Shown: positions 1-12,238 of the stretch, one piece after another | Layout: each line of letters begins with the position of its first letter | Numbering within the stretch: the first letter of the stretch is position 1 | From: Eutypella sp. D-1 | Taxonomy: Eukaryota; Ascomycota; Sordariomycetes; Xylariales; Diatrypaceae | Direction: 5' to 3' | Assembly: GCA_023313575.1 (NCBI GenBank) | Contig: JAJTTP010000038.1 | Location: 1 to 64,000 of the forward strand | DNA length: 64,000 nucleotides | Made by a program: the position numbers and the translations under genes | The notes under the pieces: generated by a model | Told to the model about the DNA's origin: nothing | Databases searched by the model: none | The model's input: only the letters and a program-made list of their open reading frames with translations

Positions 1-1
1 C

Positions 2-811
2 ATCGTTACCGAATTCGTCTTCGAGACAGAACCTGCACCCACTTCCGTAGTCAGCTACAGCTATTCCTGGGCCGCGCCAGATTCCAAGTCCAGGGCTGAG
101 CTGATCCAAACCTGGCAGAAATGGGTCTACACTGCCGTCCCCTGGCAGTTATCTACTACATTGACTGTCAGCTCCGGTGGCACAGTTCTGTACGGTACTT
201 TTATCGGGACACAGGCCGAATTCGATGCGCTGGATTTCATTGGTAACTTCACCACACCGGACGTGGCCAGTGCAGAGGTATACACCGACTACCGACAGCT
301 TTCGGCAGACTGGGATCAACTATTACGCGACAATGTTGCAGCATCCAAGGGGTACTTCTACGCCAAATCTCTTCTCTGGGCTGCACCAGAAACCCCGATC
401 GCCGACGATGTCGTGGATCGCTTTATCGAGTCTCTCGGTGATAACGACAACGCCGAACAGGCTCTATCTGTGAATTTCGAGCTCCTTGGCGGCTATGCAG
501 GGACCATTCCAGTCACGGCCACAGCTTACCCCCACCGCGACGCCAAATTCGCCATGTTAGTATACGCCCGTACTGAGGGACCAGTCCCGCAGACCACGGT
601 GGACACGTTAAACGATCTCGACAATATGGTCAGGGTCAGCGATGAGGATGCGTCGCATGGGCAGTATGCGGGTTTCGTTGATCCCAAGGAAGATGCAGAG
701 AAAGCCAGACGAGCCTACTGGGGTGTCAACCTTGAAAGGCTCGCCACCATCAAAGCGACGATTGATCCTGACGATGTTTTCCACAATCCTCAAAGCATTC
801 GCCCTATGTAA
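2..811 (+). CDS. FAD-linked oxidoreductase, BBE/carbohydrate oxidase-like (5' partial)
   Basis: The reading frame is open from base 2 to the TAA at 809-811, so the start and the N-terminal FAD-binding half lie outside the window; about 269 residues are visible. The C-terminus has the layout of the berberine-bridge (BBE) domain: a YAGFVDP segment, then AYWGVNLERLATIK and a closing DPDDVFHNPQSIRPM. This Y-G-x-N-x-x-R-L...D-P-x-x-V-F-x-x-x-Q-S-I pattern is usual in glucooligosaccharide-oxidase-like and secondary-metabolism FAD oxidases. Such enzymes use flavin, often bicovalently bound, to oxidise sugars or small phenolic or alkaloid substrates, and are usually secreted or vesicular. The short in-frame TTG at 161 is not a real start. 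It could be an extracellular sugar oxidase or a tailoring enzyme for the PKS 11 kb away. The family is fairly sure; the substrate is unknown. Confidence 0.85.
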   Translation: MVTEFVFETEPAPTSVVSYSYSWAAPDSKSRAELIQTWQKWVYTAVPWQLSTTLTVSSGGTVLYGTFIGTQAEFDALDFIGNFTTPDVASAEVYTDYRQLSADWDQLLRDNVAASKGYFYAKSLLWAAPETPIADDVVDRFIESLGDNDNAEQALSVNFELLGGYAGTIPVTATAYPHRDAKFAMLVYARTEGPVPQTTVDTLNDLDNMVRVSDEDASHGQYAGFVDPKEDAEKARRAYWGVNLERLATIKATIDPDDVFHNPQSIRPM

Positions 812-1703
812 TAAGGAGGAGCTAGGTCGCGAAATGGGAACTAATTGGGTAACCCGCCATGTTCAAGCATGTTCAAAGCAGTGAGTGCTACAATAGCACA
901 AAGCGGTGTTGCAGTAGCAATGACACTATTACTGTAACCGGTGGAGTGAATGCGAGCGTGCCATACACGGGTCAACAACGGTTGCATCGAATATAGTAGT
1001 GGTGTGCTCCCTTTACAAGCCTCGTAGTTAAAGTAGATTCCAAATACCACTGTGACTCCGCTACTGCTACAGTGACTCCTGTGGAAGGGTTCTTCTAATG
1101 GTTGCCGAATGGTAGCCCAAAGCGTGACAATGTAGTAAGCATGTAACTATAAGTGTGGCACACTTTGACGCGGTTCGTTCGAGTTAACGTCGTTCCGTAC
1201 CCAACCGGGTTCTTCTGTTGACCAATGATGAAATTTGGCCGTTGTTGCACCGGGGCCCGTTGCACCGGGGCTCGTTGCACCGTAGGGCAGATCGAGTCAA
1301 GCAGCAGTACTCTCTCTCACTTGCCGTCGTTATCACGAAAAGATGGAACACCAAAGATCCCCATTATGTAGAAGGATACGCCCACTTATCAAAGCGCTGA
1401 CGGCCCGTACCGTACTCTAGTATTAGCACCTTTACCCTAGACAATGATAGATAATGCCCGAACTAAGAATAGGTAGAAGCAAAACTAGCCAAACCCTGGA
1501 CGTCGCCCTAAACCGGTCTCGGTCGCGTACACAAACAGCCTGCGTTGAAATGTTTTCGGTGCTTGGCAAGATGATTTACTCCGTGCCGTACTTGGTAGCC
1601 CCTAGACTCTAGAGAGTTTAGAATGCGAACGTGCACAAAGCACGGCTAGATACAGCCTCTACATAGCTGCTAACAGCCCTATTAAATCGCTGGGATATTT
1701 TGA
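812..1703. other. Intergenic, GC-balanced, no gene seen
   Basis: There is no convincing ORF downstream of the FAD oxidase stop. The stretch contains a short direct repeat (annotated separately) and then turns abruptly AT-rich near 1,700. Confidence 0.6.
1244..1282. repeat. 15-bp direct repeat, about 2.6 copies
   Basis: The unit GTTGCACCGGGGCCC is followed by the same unit with one change (C to T at position 14) and then by a partial third copy. It lies in non-coding DNA. Confidence 0.75.
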
Positions 1704-1705
1704 TA

Positions 1706-2172
1706 ACGTATTTGACCTGGTTTTAGGCCAGGACAGGTTTTAGGCCACCTTATTTTCTTATACAAATTTATTATTTTTTAAAAATTCGCTACGTTATTAA
1801 ACGTAACTTAAATCTTATATAATTTATAAAACGGTTAATTATATAATTTAAATTATAAAAAAAAATCATAAAAGAAATCGGTCGGGTATTAAAAAATATA
1901 CGGGTATAATATTAAATATACATATATATTATATATAGTATAAATATATATCGGTATTATAAAATCGTATTTACGTTATAAAAATTCGTATATATATATA
2001 ATCGGTTATATATAATTTTATTTCGAAGTTATATTATAATCGGGTATTATATAATTCGGTTATTATTAACGGTTTATTATTATTTTAATTATTATTTTAA
2101 TAAAAAAAAGAAAATAAATTAAACTTAAGGTGGCTTATAACTTGTTTTAACTTAAAACCAGGTTAAATACGT
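1706..2172. mobile_element. 467-bp TIR element (MITE-like), TA target site
   Basis: The left end reads ACGTATTTGACCTGGTTTTA and the right end, reverse-complemented, reads ACGTATTTAACCTGGTTTTA. The similarity continues inward for about 60 bp, through a GCCACCTTA block and a TTTATTTTCTT block on both arms. TA lies immediately outside each end (1704-1705 and 2173-2174). A TA duplication with long inverted repeats and no ORF fits a non-autonomous Tc1/mariner-class element. The interior is almost pure A+T, as expected after RIP. The superfamily assignment rests only on the TA site. Confidence 0.7.
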
Positions 2173-2174
2173 TA

Positions 2175-3341
2175 AAAGGCATATCGTAAGCTTAATGCTA
2201 TTTAATTAAAGGATTATTTTAAAAATATAATGCCTTTAAAAATAATAATGTTATTAATATAAAGTATTAAAACCCGGTTTATTAAAACGGTTTATATTAA
2301 AAGTAAAAATTTATTAAATTGTTATACTTTACATTTAAGTTTAAACCTTTTTTATTTTTTAATTAATTTAAACTTATATAAATAAAACGAAATACTAACA
2401 ACTTATTAAAAGCCTTTTATATACAAATAAGCTACTTTAATGTTTTTCATTAATTTAATTAATAAAAAATATATAAAGTTTATATAAATAGTTTTATAAA
2501 CTTAATAAAGCTTATTTAAAACCTTTACTTTTATAGTAATAAAATTAAAAATATAAACGTATTACTACTGGTTTAAAAAATACTTACCCGTTTTTTTATT
2601 ACATATTAAATATTTAATAATTATTTATAATTTAATATATTTTAATTATTTTTTAGTTTTAAGCAGGTTTTTTTTAAATTAATTTATTATTACGTTAAGT
2701 TAATATATATTCAGGTTATATATTTATTATAAGTATTTAATATAAAACATAATGCTACTTTTACCGGTAATATAATAGCCTTTGTTTTATATTAACTATA
2801 GCTATTAAAGTAATTATTAATTATTAAGTTAATAAATAAAATTAATAAAATTAACAAAATTAATAAGTTTAATAAAATAAATAAAATTTATAAATAAAAA
2901 AAACTAATAAAATTAATATAATTTATTTTATTTATTTTATTAATTAAATCGATTTTATTTACCGTTAAACGGTTATTAAAATAATTACGTTATTAATTAT
3001 TATAATAATTACCGTAATAATTATTAAGCCGGTTAGTAAAATAATTATTAAGTTAATTACCGGAATAATTATTAAACCGGTTACCGGGCCGGGCATTTTA
3101 TTAATTATTATACCGGTTACCGGGTTAATTATTAAAGAATTATTAAAATAATTACTATACCGGCTATTAAACCGGTTACCGGGCCGGCCACTAAGATAAT
3201 TACCGGGCCGGTTATTAAAATAATTATTAAGTTAATTATTTTACCTATTACCTGGCTAATTCTTAAAATAATTACCGGGCCGGTTATTATAATAAATAAA
3301 ATAAATAAACGTTATTAAAATTATTAAATTTATATTATTTA
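2175..3341. repeat. RIP-degraded AT-rich repeat DNA with ACCGG/TTATTAA minisatellite-like tract
   Basis: This is mostly A+T with surviving C and G largely in CpG context. From about 2,820 to 3,340 it becomes an irregular array of words such as ATTACCGGGCCGG, GGTTATTAAAATAATTATTAA and AATAAATAAAATTAAT. The same vocabulary reappears at 10,655-11,090, on the other side of the gypsy insertion. No coding signal was seen. Confidence 0.6.
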
Positions 3342-3600
3342 TGTGACGGCCGGTTTATTCTTAATTATTAATCCAGTCGAAGGGTTTATATTAATAAAAA
3401 TGCTAGGGGGTTTTAAGTAATAAATGGTTACATTTAATAATAGCAAAGAAAAAGGTGCTTTAAGTAATTAAATTATATTATAAACTGGTAAGTTTAAAAA
3501 TTATTTTAAAAAAAAGTAATAAACGTAATTATATATTATTTATATCTTTTATTTTTAATATTAAAATATATAGTTATTATTAAATTATTAAGATCGTATC
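3342..3600 (-). repeat. Fragment of gypsy-family LTR (truncated)
   Basis: It starts TGTGACGGCCGG exactly like the complete LTR at 3,791 and can be followed base by base for about 220-250 bp. It then loses similarity. There is no second end, so it is an older truncated copy of the same LTR family lying about 450 bp before the complete element. Confidence 0.7.
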
Positions 3601-3790
3601 CGAGTATAACGATTTAATATTATTAAAATTATTACCGATTTAACCGATCCTTTTTAATCGTATAACGTATATGGCTTATTTTAATATAGCTGTCTTTTCT
3701 TTTAAAACTTAAGTTAAAGATCTTTATTATATTAATTATTATAATAATTTTTAAATTAAATATTATACCGGTTATTTTATTTATTACCTG

Positions 3791-4205
3791 TGTGACGGCC
3801 GGTCTATTCCTAACTATTAGTCCAGTCGAGGGGTTTATGTTAACAGAAGTGCTAAGGGTTTTAAGTAATAAGTAATTACGTTTAATAATAATAAAAAAAA
3901 AGGTGCTTTAAATAACTAAGTTATATTATAAACTAATAAGTTTAAAAATTATTTAAAAAAAAGGTAATAAACGTAACTATATATTATTTATATCCTTTAT
4001 TCTTAACATTGGAATATATAATTATATTAAATCTTTAAATCGTAACGGATTTAATTAATATTTTTAAATTTATGGATTATAACGGATTTATGTATAACTT
4101 TTTTTATAACTTATTAAATATAACTGGTTTACGTCTTTATTTTTCCGGTAATACCGTTAATAAATAAGGTTACTAACCCCTATTTAACTTAATCAGGTTA
4201 TAACA
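3791..4205 (-). repeat. Gypsy 3' LTR (left on the + strand)
   Basis: 415 bp running from TGTGACGG to TTATAACA, matching 10227-10641 in length to the base. Differences between the two are nearly all C/T or G/A. Confidence 0.92.
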
Positions 4206-5002
4206 CGATTTTTCCCCTTTTAAGGTTTTTATTTTTAAAACCTAATTTCCGTGCTTTTATTTATTCTTTATAAATTTTTTCCGTCCTTATATTTTTTATC
4301 CTTTTATTATAACTAATTATATTTTTAAATCTCGTTACCGTTTTAATTAACGGAACGGTTATAAAGCTTTTACTTTTTATATTTTATTCTTTAATTTCGA
4401 AATTATACTTTATTCCTTTTATTTTTATCGTAAAAAGTAATACGTAATATCCGAAAGTTTTGCTTATTATTAAAATTATATTTTATATAAACAGTAATAC
4501 GATAACTTAAGGATTTTAATTAATTTTTTTTAAAATATCGTTTACGAATAAAATCGTTTAAAACGTAAGAAGGTATTAATTAAAAAGCGATTTTTTCGTT
4601 TTTAAAAGGAGATAAATAAGGTTATTACGCGTTTTTAACGTTTTTAAAAATTATAAAAGTTTTTTTAATATCGTAAGAAAAAGATAATTTGTTATGGTTT
4701 TTAATTTTTAAAGGAATTAAAAAGTTTAAAAAAAAAAAAGCGTCGGGCGGAAAATACGCGTTTTACGGGGTTTATTAAAACGTCGGTAAATTTTAAGGTT
4801 ATTTCGGATTTTAATTAATTTAAAATAAATATATCGGGTAATTTTAATTAAGATGTTATTTTTATTAGCATTTCCGTCGGTATTAATAAAAATTTTTTAA
4901 AAAGTGTTAAACGTTTATTAAGTAATTAGCGGGTTTTTATATATTTTCGAAATTATTATATCCTTTTTATTTAATTTTATATTTTATTCGTTTATTTTTT
5001 AT

Positions 5003-5266
5003 TTACACGTTTAAAATTTTTTCCGTTTCGTATTTATTTGCTTTTATTTCGATATCGTTTTATCTTATTTTTATAATATTTATATCCGTTACGTCTTTAA
5101 ATATGGAAACGTGAAAAATTAAATAAATCCTGATTTTTAATAATAAATCCAGTTCGTAATTATTTTTTAATATTTTTTTAATAATTAGGTACGGTCCGAT
5201 ATATTTATAATCGAGTTTTTTACTAAGTTATTTTATCGTGATGTTTTTTATAACTAAATAAACCAT
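5003..5266 (-). pseudogene. Gypsy integrase C-terminal remnant
   Basis: This is the position equivalent to the 87-residue open stretch at 62804-63067 in the second copy (constant offset of about 57,801). That copy shows the integrase tail pattern: KKFDYKYIG, then a F/Y-HVSLF-like segment. Here the frame is closed by RIP-type stops. Confidence 0.6.
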
Positions 5267-6999
5267 ATTTCTTTCCGAAAAAGTTAATCCTTTTAACCTT
5301 TTTTAATTATAATATTTGTTTATTTATTAACGTATAAGTTCGAGTTTTATTTTTATTTTTTTATATAATTATTTAAGTTATTCCGATATTAGCATAGTTT
5401 TAATATTATTTAGTTTTTTTTTATAAATATCTCGGTAAACGTCCGGGGTAAATCCGAAATTAACGTTAATAAATGTAATCCGTATATTTTTATAATAGGC
5501 TATATTATAAATTAATTATACGATAAATAATTATTTTACCTAATTATTTTATTTATAATTAATATATTATTAAAAATAAGTTTTTAATATTTAATTAATT
5601 CGTTTTATTTATCCGTTTATTTAAGGTTTAAAAACTATCGTAAGCTTAAGGTTTAGTTTTAATTTTATTATAAAACTTTATTAAAATTTCGATACGAATA
5701 TTATTCCTTTATCGGAGATAATTTCGAATATAAAGCCGTATATTATTATAATATGTTGTAAAAAAATATATGCTATTTACTTTATATCGGTATTTTCGTT
5801 ATATAAAATAAAATAAAAAAATTTTATAAATCGGTTAACGATTATAAATATGCTGTTATAACCGTTACGTATTATTAGATTTTTTAATATCGGTAATTTA
5901 ATAATAAAATTAAATATAATAAACTTTTATAGTTATTCGTTAATTAATAATGGTTATAGTTTTTTATAAGGTTTATATCGTTTTATTTTAATTTTTCCAC
6001 ATATATTATATCGTCGTTATATTTATTATATTATTAATTTTATTTTATCGAATATATAAGTTTATTATAATTGTTTAAAAAGTTTATAATCTCCCGGGTA
6101 TCCGTATAAAGGATGTTTATAAATTTCTTATATTAACTGTTCCTATAGTTCTCGTGGTATTTATAACTTTTTTATTTATTTTTTTATTAATAATTTGTTA
6201 TTATATTATTCGATTTATTTATATAAGTTATCCTAAATAATTTTAATAATAATTATTTATTATTATTTTAAGTATCCTTTTAGCGTTTATCGGAATACCG
6301 TATATTTAATTAGTATATACTTTTTTTCCATAACAGGCTGTTTATTAATAACATTTGCTTATCCATTTTTTAATCTTTTTTTATAAATAATAATATAATC
6401 GAATTCCGTAAAATACTTGGCATATCGTAACTGTTTTCCGTTAAAAGTTTAAATAGTAAAAAAGTATATAATATTTTTATAATCGGTATAAACTTTAATT
6501 TAGTATATATTTCTTATAAAGTAATATTTAAATTCCTTAAATACGTTAATAATAGTAAAAAACTTTTTATTATAAATTAAATAATTAAGTTCGGTTTTAA
6601 TAAATTTATAAAAGTAAAATGTAATAAGGTATAATTTTCCTTTTTTATTTTATTATTTAATTTACGCTTTAAAGGTATAATCCGAGGCGTCGGTTTTTAA
6701 CTTAACGGGTTTTTTAAAATCGTATATAATAAATACTAATTCGTTAATAATAATGTTTTTTAATTTTTTAAAAGATTTATTTAATTTATTAATTTATATA
6801 AACCGTTTATCCTTTTTTATTAATTCTGTAAAAAATGTTATAATATGTTTAAATCGTTATATAAACTTCCGATAATAATTTATTAAACCGAAAAAAGCCT
6901 ATATTTCTTTTATATTAATAAGCATTTTCCAATCTTTAATAATTACGATTTTTTTAAAGTCCATTTTAATATGTTCGGGGGTAATAATATATCCGAGGA

Positions 7000-7250
7000 A
7001 TTCTATTTTTAATATATAAAATACATTTTTTTCGGGTTTTATTAATAAGTTAGCGTTTTATAATATTTATAATATTTTATATATATGCTTTTTATGTTAT
7101 TCCTTTAATTTTAAGTAAATAAAGATATTATTAAAATAATAAATAACGAAAATATTAAAATATTTTCGTAATACGTGGTTAATTATACGTTAAAACGATG
7201 CCGGTATATTAATTAATCCGAAAAGCATAATTAAATACTTAAATAAGCCG
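7000..7250 (-). pseudogene. Gypsy reverse-transcriptase catalytic core remnant
   Basis: On the minus strand, 7127-7138 reads YFNN in the context VIYYFNNIFIY. This is the retroviral-type Y-x-D-D box with both aspartates changed to asparagine by GAT-to-AAT. The following residues (HKKHIYK-like) match the usual HxxHVxxVL segment that follows this box in gypsy elements. Confidence 0.75.
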
Positions 7251-9344
7251 TATTTCGTTTTAAAAGCTGTTTTTTATTTATTTCCGGGTTTAATTTTAAT
7301 ATAATAATACTTATCTTTAAGATTTAAGGTAGTAAACCATTTGGCTCCGTATAAACGGTCTTTTATTTTAATAATAAGTAATAATAATGTTCGGTTTTTA
7401 ACGGTAATTTTATTTAATTATTAATAATCGATTATTAATTATAATTTACCGTTTTTTTTAAGTATAAACATAATAAGGTATCCTGTTAATAATTTTAATC
7501 GTTAAATATATCCTTTTATTAATTTATTTTTAAAGTATTTTCGTAATTTTTTAAATTCGATTTTATTAAGGTTATAAATTTTATAAAATCGTGGTATCTT
7601 TTTTTTATAAGGATAATCTCGTAATCTTATTTATTGCAATTTAATAATCCTTTTTTAAATTTTTCACGAAATACTTTATTATATTAATAATATTATGGTA
7701 ATACGTTACGTATTTATAATATCGTCGTATTTTCCTTTTTTAAAATACTATTAAAAAGGCGGAATCGTTATCGGATAAATGTAATAATTCGTTTAATCCT
7801 TTTTTCGTATCCTTTTTTTTTAGTTCGTTATATTCTTTTTAATAAAGTTTTTATCGTGTCCTTATATCCGTACTTATTATCTGTTAAATATTAAAATCTT
7901 TTTTTTAAGTTATTATCGGTTTTTAAAAAATAAAAAAATATTATTTAACCAGTTCTTTAATTAATTAATAAATTATATTAATATAATTATAATTATTTAA
8001 AGATTATATCGTATCTTTTTAAAAGCATAATATCGAAAATAACGTTTTGTTTTTATTTTTCGATATATACGTTAAGTTAATCGGTTTCTCGTAATACTTT
8101 TTTTTTATCGTATTAAAAAATATAACTTTCGGCTTTTATTATATTATAAAAATGTTATTTCTTTTTTTATAATAATTATAATTTATTATATAGTTTTAAA
8201 GTTATATAATTATTATCGGCTCCGTTATTTATTATAATAATATACTAATTATCTTTAACCTTTATTTATACTATAATATATCCGTATCGTTTTTAAGCTC
8301 CTAAAATGGCTTATAAATATCGTATTACGTTTTTAAGCTTTAAGATACCGTTTTATAACTTTAATATAAACGGCTTTATTTTTTTAAATCTTTACCGTAA
8401 ACTTATACGGCATTATACGGGTTATTATAAAGTTTTTCCTTATTAAATTCTTTTTATACATATAATTATTTTTCTACTTTTAAATTTTTATAAAAATATT
8501 TAAAATTAATTTTATTAAAAGTTATTCTTTTTAGTAAATTTTTAAACGTATATAAATCGGCGTTTAATAACTTATTTTTTTAACATCGGATTTTATATTT
8601 TTATTATTTAATTTCGTTCCGGATTTTTATAACTTTTAACGTTTAATATATATATTCGTTATAATAGCATATTTAATATCCTCCGGGGCAGGATATTTTT
8701 TTTAATTATTTTTATTTATATAATACGCGGTTATAATAGCGCCGAATTTTTTTATATTATTATCGATCGGTTTCGTTTCTTTTTTATTATAAAAAATCGA
8801 ATCCTTTTTTAGCTATTTATCTAATTCGGTTAGTAATGCCGATTTTTCGTTTTTTATATTAATAACATTTTATCTTTTAATAATTAATAAGGTGTTTTAA
8901 AAAATATAACGTTTAAGTTTAAATTTTTTAATTAATAAACTTGTCCTAATTACGAAGTTATTATAAATAAATTTTAAATCGTTATTTTTTAAAACGTTAT
9001 TAAAATCGTTTAACGTAAATGCCGTATATTTCTTTTAGTTTATAATCTTATCGTTTTTTAAGCCAGTTAATTAATTATTTTATTTTTTTTTCTTTTACGT
9101 AATAAGTTTCCGCGAAAGCTTTTTTTTTATCGTTATTAAGGTATTTATTTTATTATTATTAACGTTATCGTTTTACGGCGGTTTAAATTAATTGTTTAAC
9201 TTTTTATAATTTTTATTAATAAATATTATTATCCGAGTATATGCGGCAAATTATTCCGAGCATTTTTTCACCGGTAAAAAGTTACTTTCTTTCGGGTATA
9301 AGTTTTTAATTTATATTTTATTTAAGTTTTTTATATTCTTTTTT

Positions 9345-9375
9345 AAAATGTCCTATTTTATTATAATTATAGCAT
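9345..9375 (-). pseudogene. Gypsy Gag zinc-knuckle remnant
   Basis: On the minus strand the frame reads CYNYNKIGHF where the CCHC knuckle would be C-Y-N-C-G-K-I-G-H-F. TGT-to-TAT and GGT-to-AAT are both RIP-type changes. It marks the gag end of the element and confirms minus orientation. Confidence 0.7.
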
Positions 9376-10226
9376 TTAATTTATTGTTTATTTTTTCGTA
9401 TCATATCGAGCGATATAAGTCCTAATACCGTTCCGTAAAATATATCGGTAAGTTTTTAATTTTAATTTTTATTATTTTAATATCTTTTAAATCTTTTAAG
9501 TACATAATATCCTTTTTTTTTATCGTTATTTAAATTGTTTATTATTAATTTTAATTATTAAAATAACGAACTTATCGAAAGTACCTAATTTATTTTATGT
9601 AATAATTTTATTTTTAACCGAGTTTTTAAATCTTTAATAAAACGTATCGATAAAAGATTTATTATCGATTTAATTTATTTTAATAATAAGCTGTTTAAAT
9701 TACGCGGCGTACGTATAGGCTACCTTTTTCTGTTTAAAGGTTAAAAATTATTACATAACGGCTCGGGCTTTATCCGGATTTCCGTAATTAACTTTTACTT
9801 TTTTTTCGAAATTTTTATATTTTTCGAAAAAATATTTAATTTCCGTGGATCTTTTTTTCTTTTTTATTTTTACGAAAGCATTTAAAATGGGTTTAAACTA
9901 TTAAATTATCCCCCCGATAAAATATAATATAATGTTAAGGATTTTATTAACTTCCGTAATATATATATAACGTTATTAATATAAATAAATTACGGTTATA
10001 ATAAGAAAAAATCGTACAGGGGTAATACTATTATAAGGTTTAAGTTTTTTAAGCTTAAATTTAATAAGTATAACTTTTTAATTCGTAAATATAATTACTG
10101 TTTATTCGATTTATTCGATTCGTTTAAGTAATTATTAAATAACTTATTAAAAGTTTTAGCTTAAAGAAAATATAATATCGGATATTATTTAAAACTAATA
10201 ATATTATTAAATAAAAGCTTATAATA

Positions 10227-10641
10227 TATAACGGCCGGTTTATTCCTAATTATTAATCCAGTCGAAGGGTTTATATTAATAAAAATATTAAAGGTTTTAA
10301 GTAATAAATAGTTACGTTTAGTAATAATAAAAAAAAAAGTGTTTTAAGTAATTAAGTTATATTATAAATTAATAAGCTTAAAGATTATTTAAAAAAAAGG
10401 TAATAAACGTAATTATATATTATTTATATCTTTTATTCCTAACATTAAAATATATAATTATGTTAAATCCTTAAATTATAACGGATCTAACTGATACTTT
10501 TAAATCTATAGATTATAACGGATCCATATATGGCTTTTTTTATAACTTATTAAATATGGCTGGCTTACGTCTTTATTTTTCCGGTAATACCGCTAACGAA
10601 TAGGGTTACCAGCCCCCACTTGGCCTAGTCAGGCCATAACA
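10227..10641 (-). repeat. Gypsy 5' LTR (right on the + strand)
   Basis: 415 bp. The inner end begins TATAACGG where the partner has TGTGACGG, and the outer end keeps un-mutated words such as GGCCTAGTCAGGCCATAACA. In the element's own orientation this is the promoter-side LTR. Confidence 0.92.
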
Positions 10642-10654
10642 ACCTGGCCGGTTA

Positions 10655-11090
10655 CCGTAATAAATAAAATTAATAAAATTTATCGAATTTATCGAATTTA
10701 TTAATTAAATCGATTTTACTTATGACCGGGTTAATTATTATAATAATTATTAAATTAATTATTTTACCGGTTATTAAACCGGTTATTTTATTCATTATTA
10801 TTATAATTATTTTACCGGCTATAATACCGGTTACCGGGTTAATTATTAAGTTAATTACCGGCCCGGTAACTGTAATAATTATTATACCGGTTATTAAGCC
10901 AGCTATTTTATTTATTATTAAACTAACCACTTTATTTATTACCGGGCCAGTAATTATAATAATTATTAAGTTAATTACCTTACCGGTTATTAAAATAATT
11001 ATTTTATTTATTATTATAATAATTACCGGGCCGGTTATTATAATAAATAAAATTAATAAAATCGATAAAATTTATTAATTTAATAACTTT
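10655..11090. repeat. AT-rich minisatellite-like tract (partner of 2,820-3,340)
   Basis: Irregular array of ATTACCGGGCCGG and TTATTAAAATAATTATTAAG words. The open frames across it are runs of isoleucine and proline-valine that arise from the repeat, on both strands, and are not genes. Confidence 0.6.
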
Positions 11091-12238
11091 AACGGCCCGG
11101 TAATTTTAATAACTTAATAATTAAATTAATAAATATTATTAATATATAATATTAACCGTATATAATTAATAACTGTATACGGAATATATATTATTTATTA
11201 AATTATTTCTTTATTTAAAATATATAAATCCGAAAGTTATAAAATAATTTAATAAAAAAAAATCGATATAATAACTTTTTATTTTATTCCGGTACTTCGT
11301 ACTTTTATAAAATAAGGGTAAATATAAACTAGTTAAGGGAGAAAAGCTTACGTCTTTTTTAATATAACATATAAAAATTAAACTGCGTAACGCACCTATG
11401 CCTTAAAGTGTCTGTAGATTTTCATATAATAACCAGTTAACAAGGAGTACGGCAGAGCTGGAGTTTCATTTGCCGCTGTTCACTATTTGCCAAGCACCGA
11501 AGCATTCACTGCCTTCGTATAAGGACTAACTCCGAAGTGTGGGGAAGTAGCATCAAGAACTATGTACAATAGACACAGATTTTCTTAGTCCTCGGACTAC
11601 AACCTCACCCCCGGGAATGAGAAATGTGCAGACTCGATACCACCACCACAAGGCCACGGTCTTACCAGCCGTGTGACCGCACATGCATCAAAATTGCACA
11701 TGAACAGGTTGCACAAGTTGCCATCCAGTGTCCCAAGGCCGTAGTGATTTACGTCGAAACCCCTGCTTGGCCCTGCGGAGGGGTTACTTGTACATACCTA
11801 GCTGGACACTGGGATACCTCGTCGTAAAGAAAGTCCGGACTTATAAGGCTGGGCGCCTTAAACCGGATCATTCAGGATCATGTCGCCTTATGCGGGGATA
11901 GGCAGCCTCGGTATGGATGATCACATATCACGTCTTTTGGCATGGAAAATGGCTGGCTAGATGGATGGATTCCTGGCGACACTCCAGGTGCGAGCGCCGA
12001 GATGTCAGCCAGACTCCGGAATCGTCTTCCGTCTCACTGCCCCACAGGCCCGGACCCAGGCTTGGGATACGGAAGCGCTGTCGTCCAGCCGCCCTACATG
12101 ACTACTGCGGATTAGATATCGCACTACCGAAGCATCCGATAAGGCAGGCTTCCATAGCGTTCCGATTGCGATGCATTGACAGCAGATAAGTCCAATGTTT
12201 CCATCCCAGAAACTCTACAGATATCCTCGCCGCCATCC
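11091..12238. promoter_or_regulatory. AT-rich to GC transition and PKS upstream region
   Basis: RIP-type AT-rich sequence ends near 11,400. The remaining 840 bp is ordinary non-coding DNA upstream of the PKS. It contains CCAGTGTCC near 11,730 and its inverse GGACACTGG near 11,808, as well as a short hairpin ACCCCTGC...GCGGAGGGGT near 11,760-11,785. A TTATAA lies near 11,839. These are candidate regulatory sites only; no factor can be named from sequence. Confidence 0.4.

Larger units (their letters stand above)
3791..10641 (-). mobile_element. Complete Ty3/gypsy LTR retrotransposon, RIP-inactivated
   Basis: Two 415-bp LTRs (3791-4205 and 10227-10641) enclose about 6.0 kb. The 5-bp target duplication ACCTG is intact on both sides (3786-3790 and 10642-10646). 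Translation remnants place the coding strand on minus: a Gag zinc knuckle near 9,360, a reverse-transcriptase Y-x-D-D region at 7,127 and an integrase C-terminus near 5,100. The order gag-RT-integrase is that of Ty3/gypsy. Every domain is full of stops and of D-to-N, G-to-N and C-to-Y changes explained by G:C to A:T transitions. The element cannot encode any protein now. Confidence 0.93.

Noticed and set aside
10670..11078. Two overlapping Ile-rich ORFs on opposite strands
   Set aside because: They translate an AT-rich repeat array; no protein-like composition and the pattern is present in both strands.
12176..12238. Earlier start of the PKS at a TTG codon
   Set aside because: Nuclear fungal genes rarely start at TTG; the first in-frame ATG is 12,239 and begins about where SAT domains begin.
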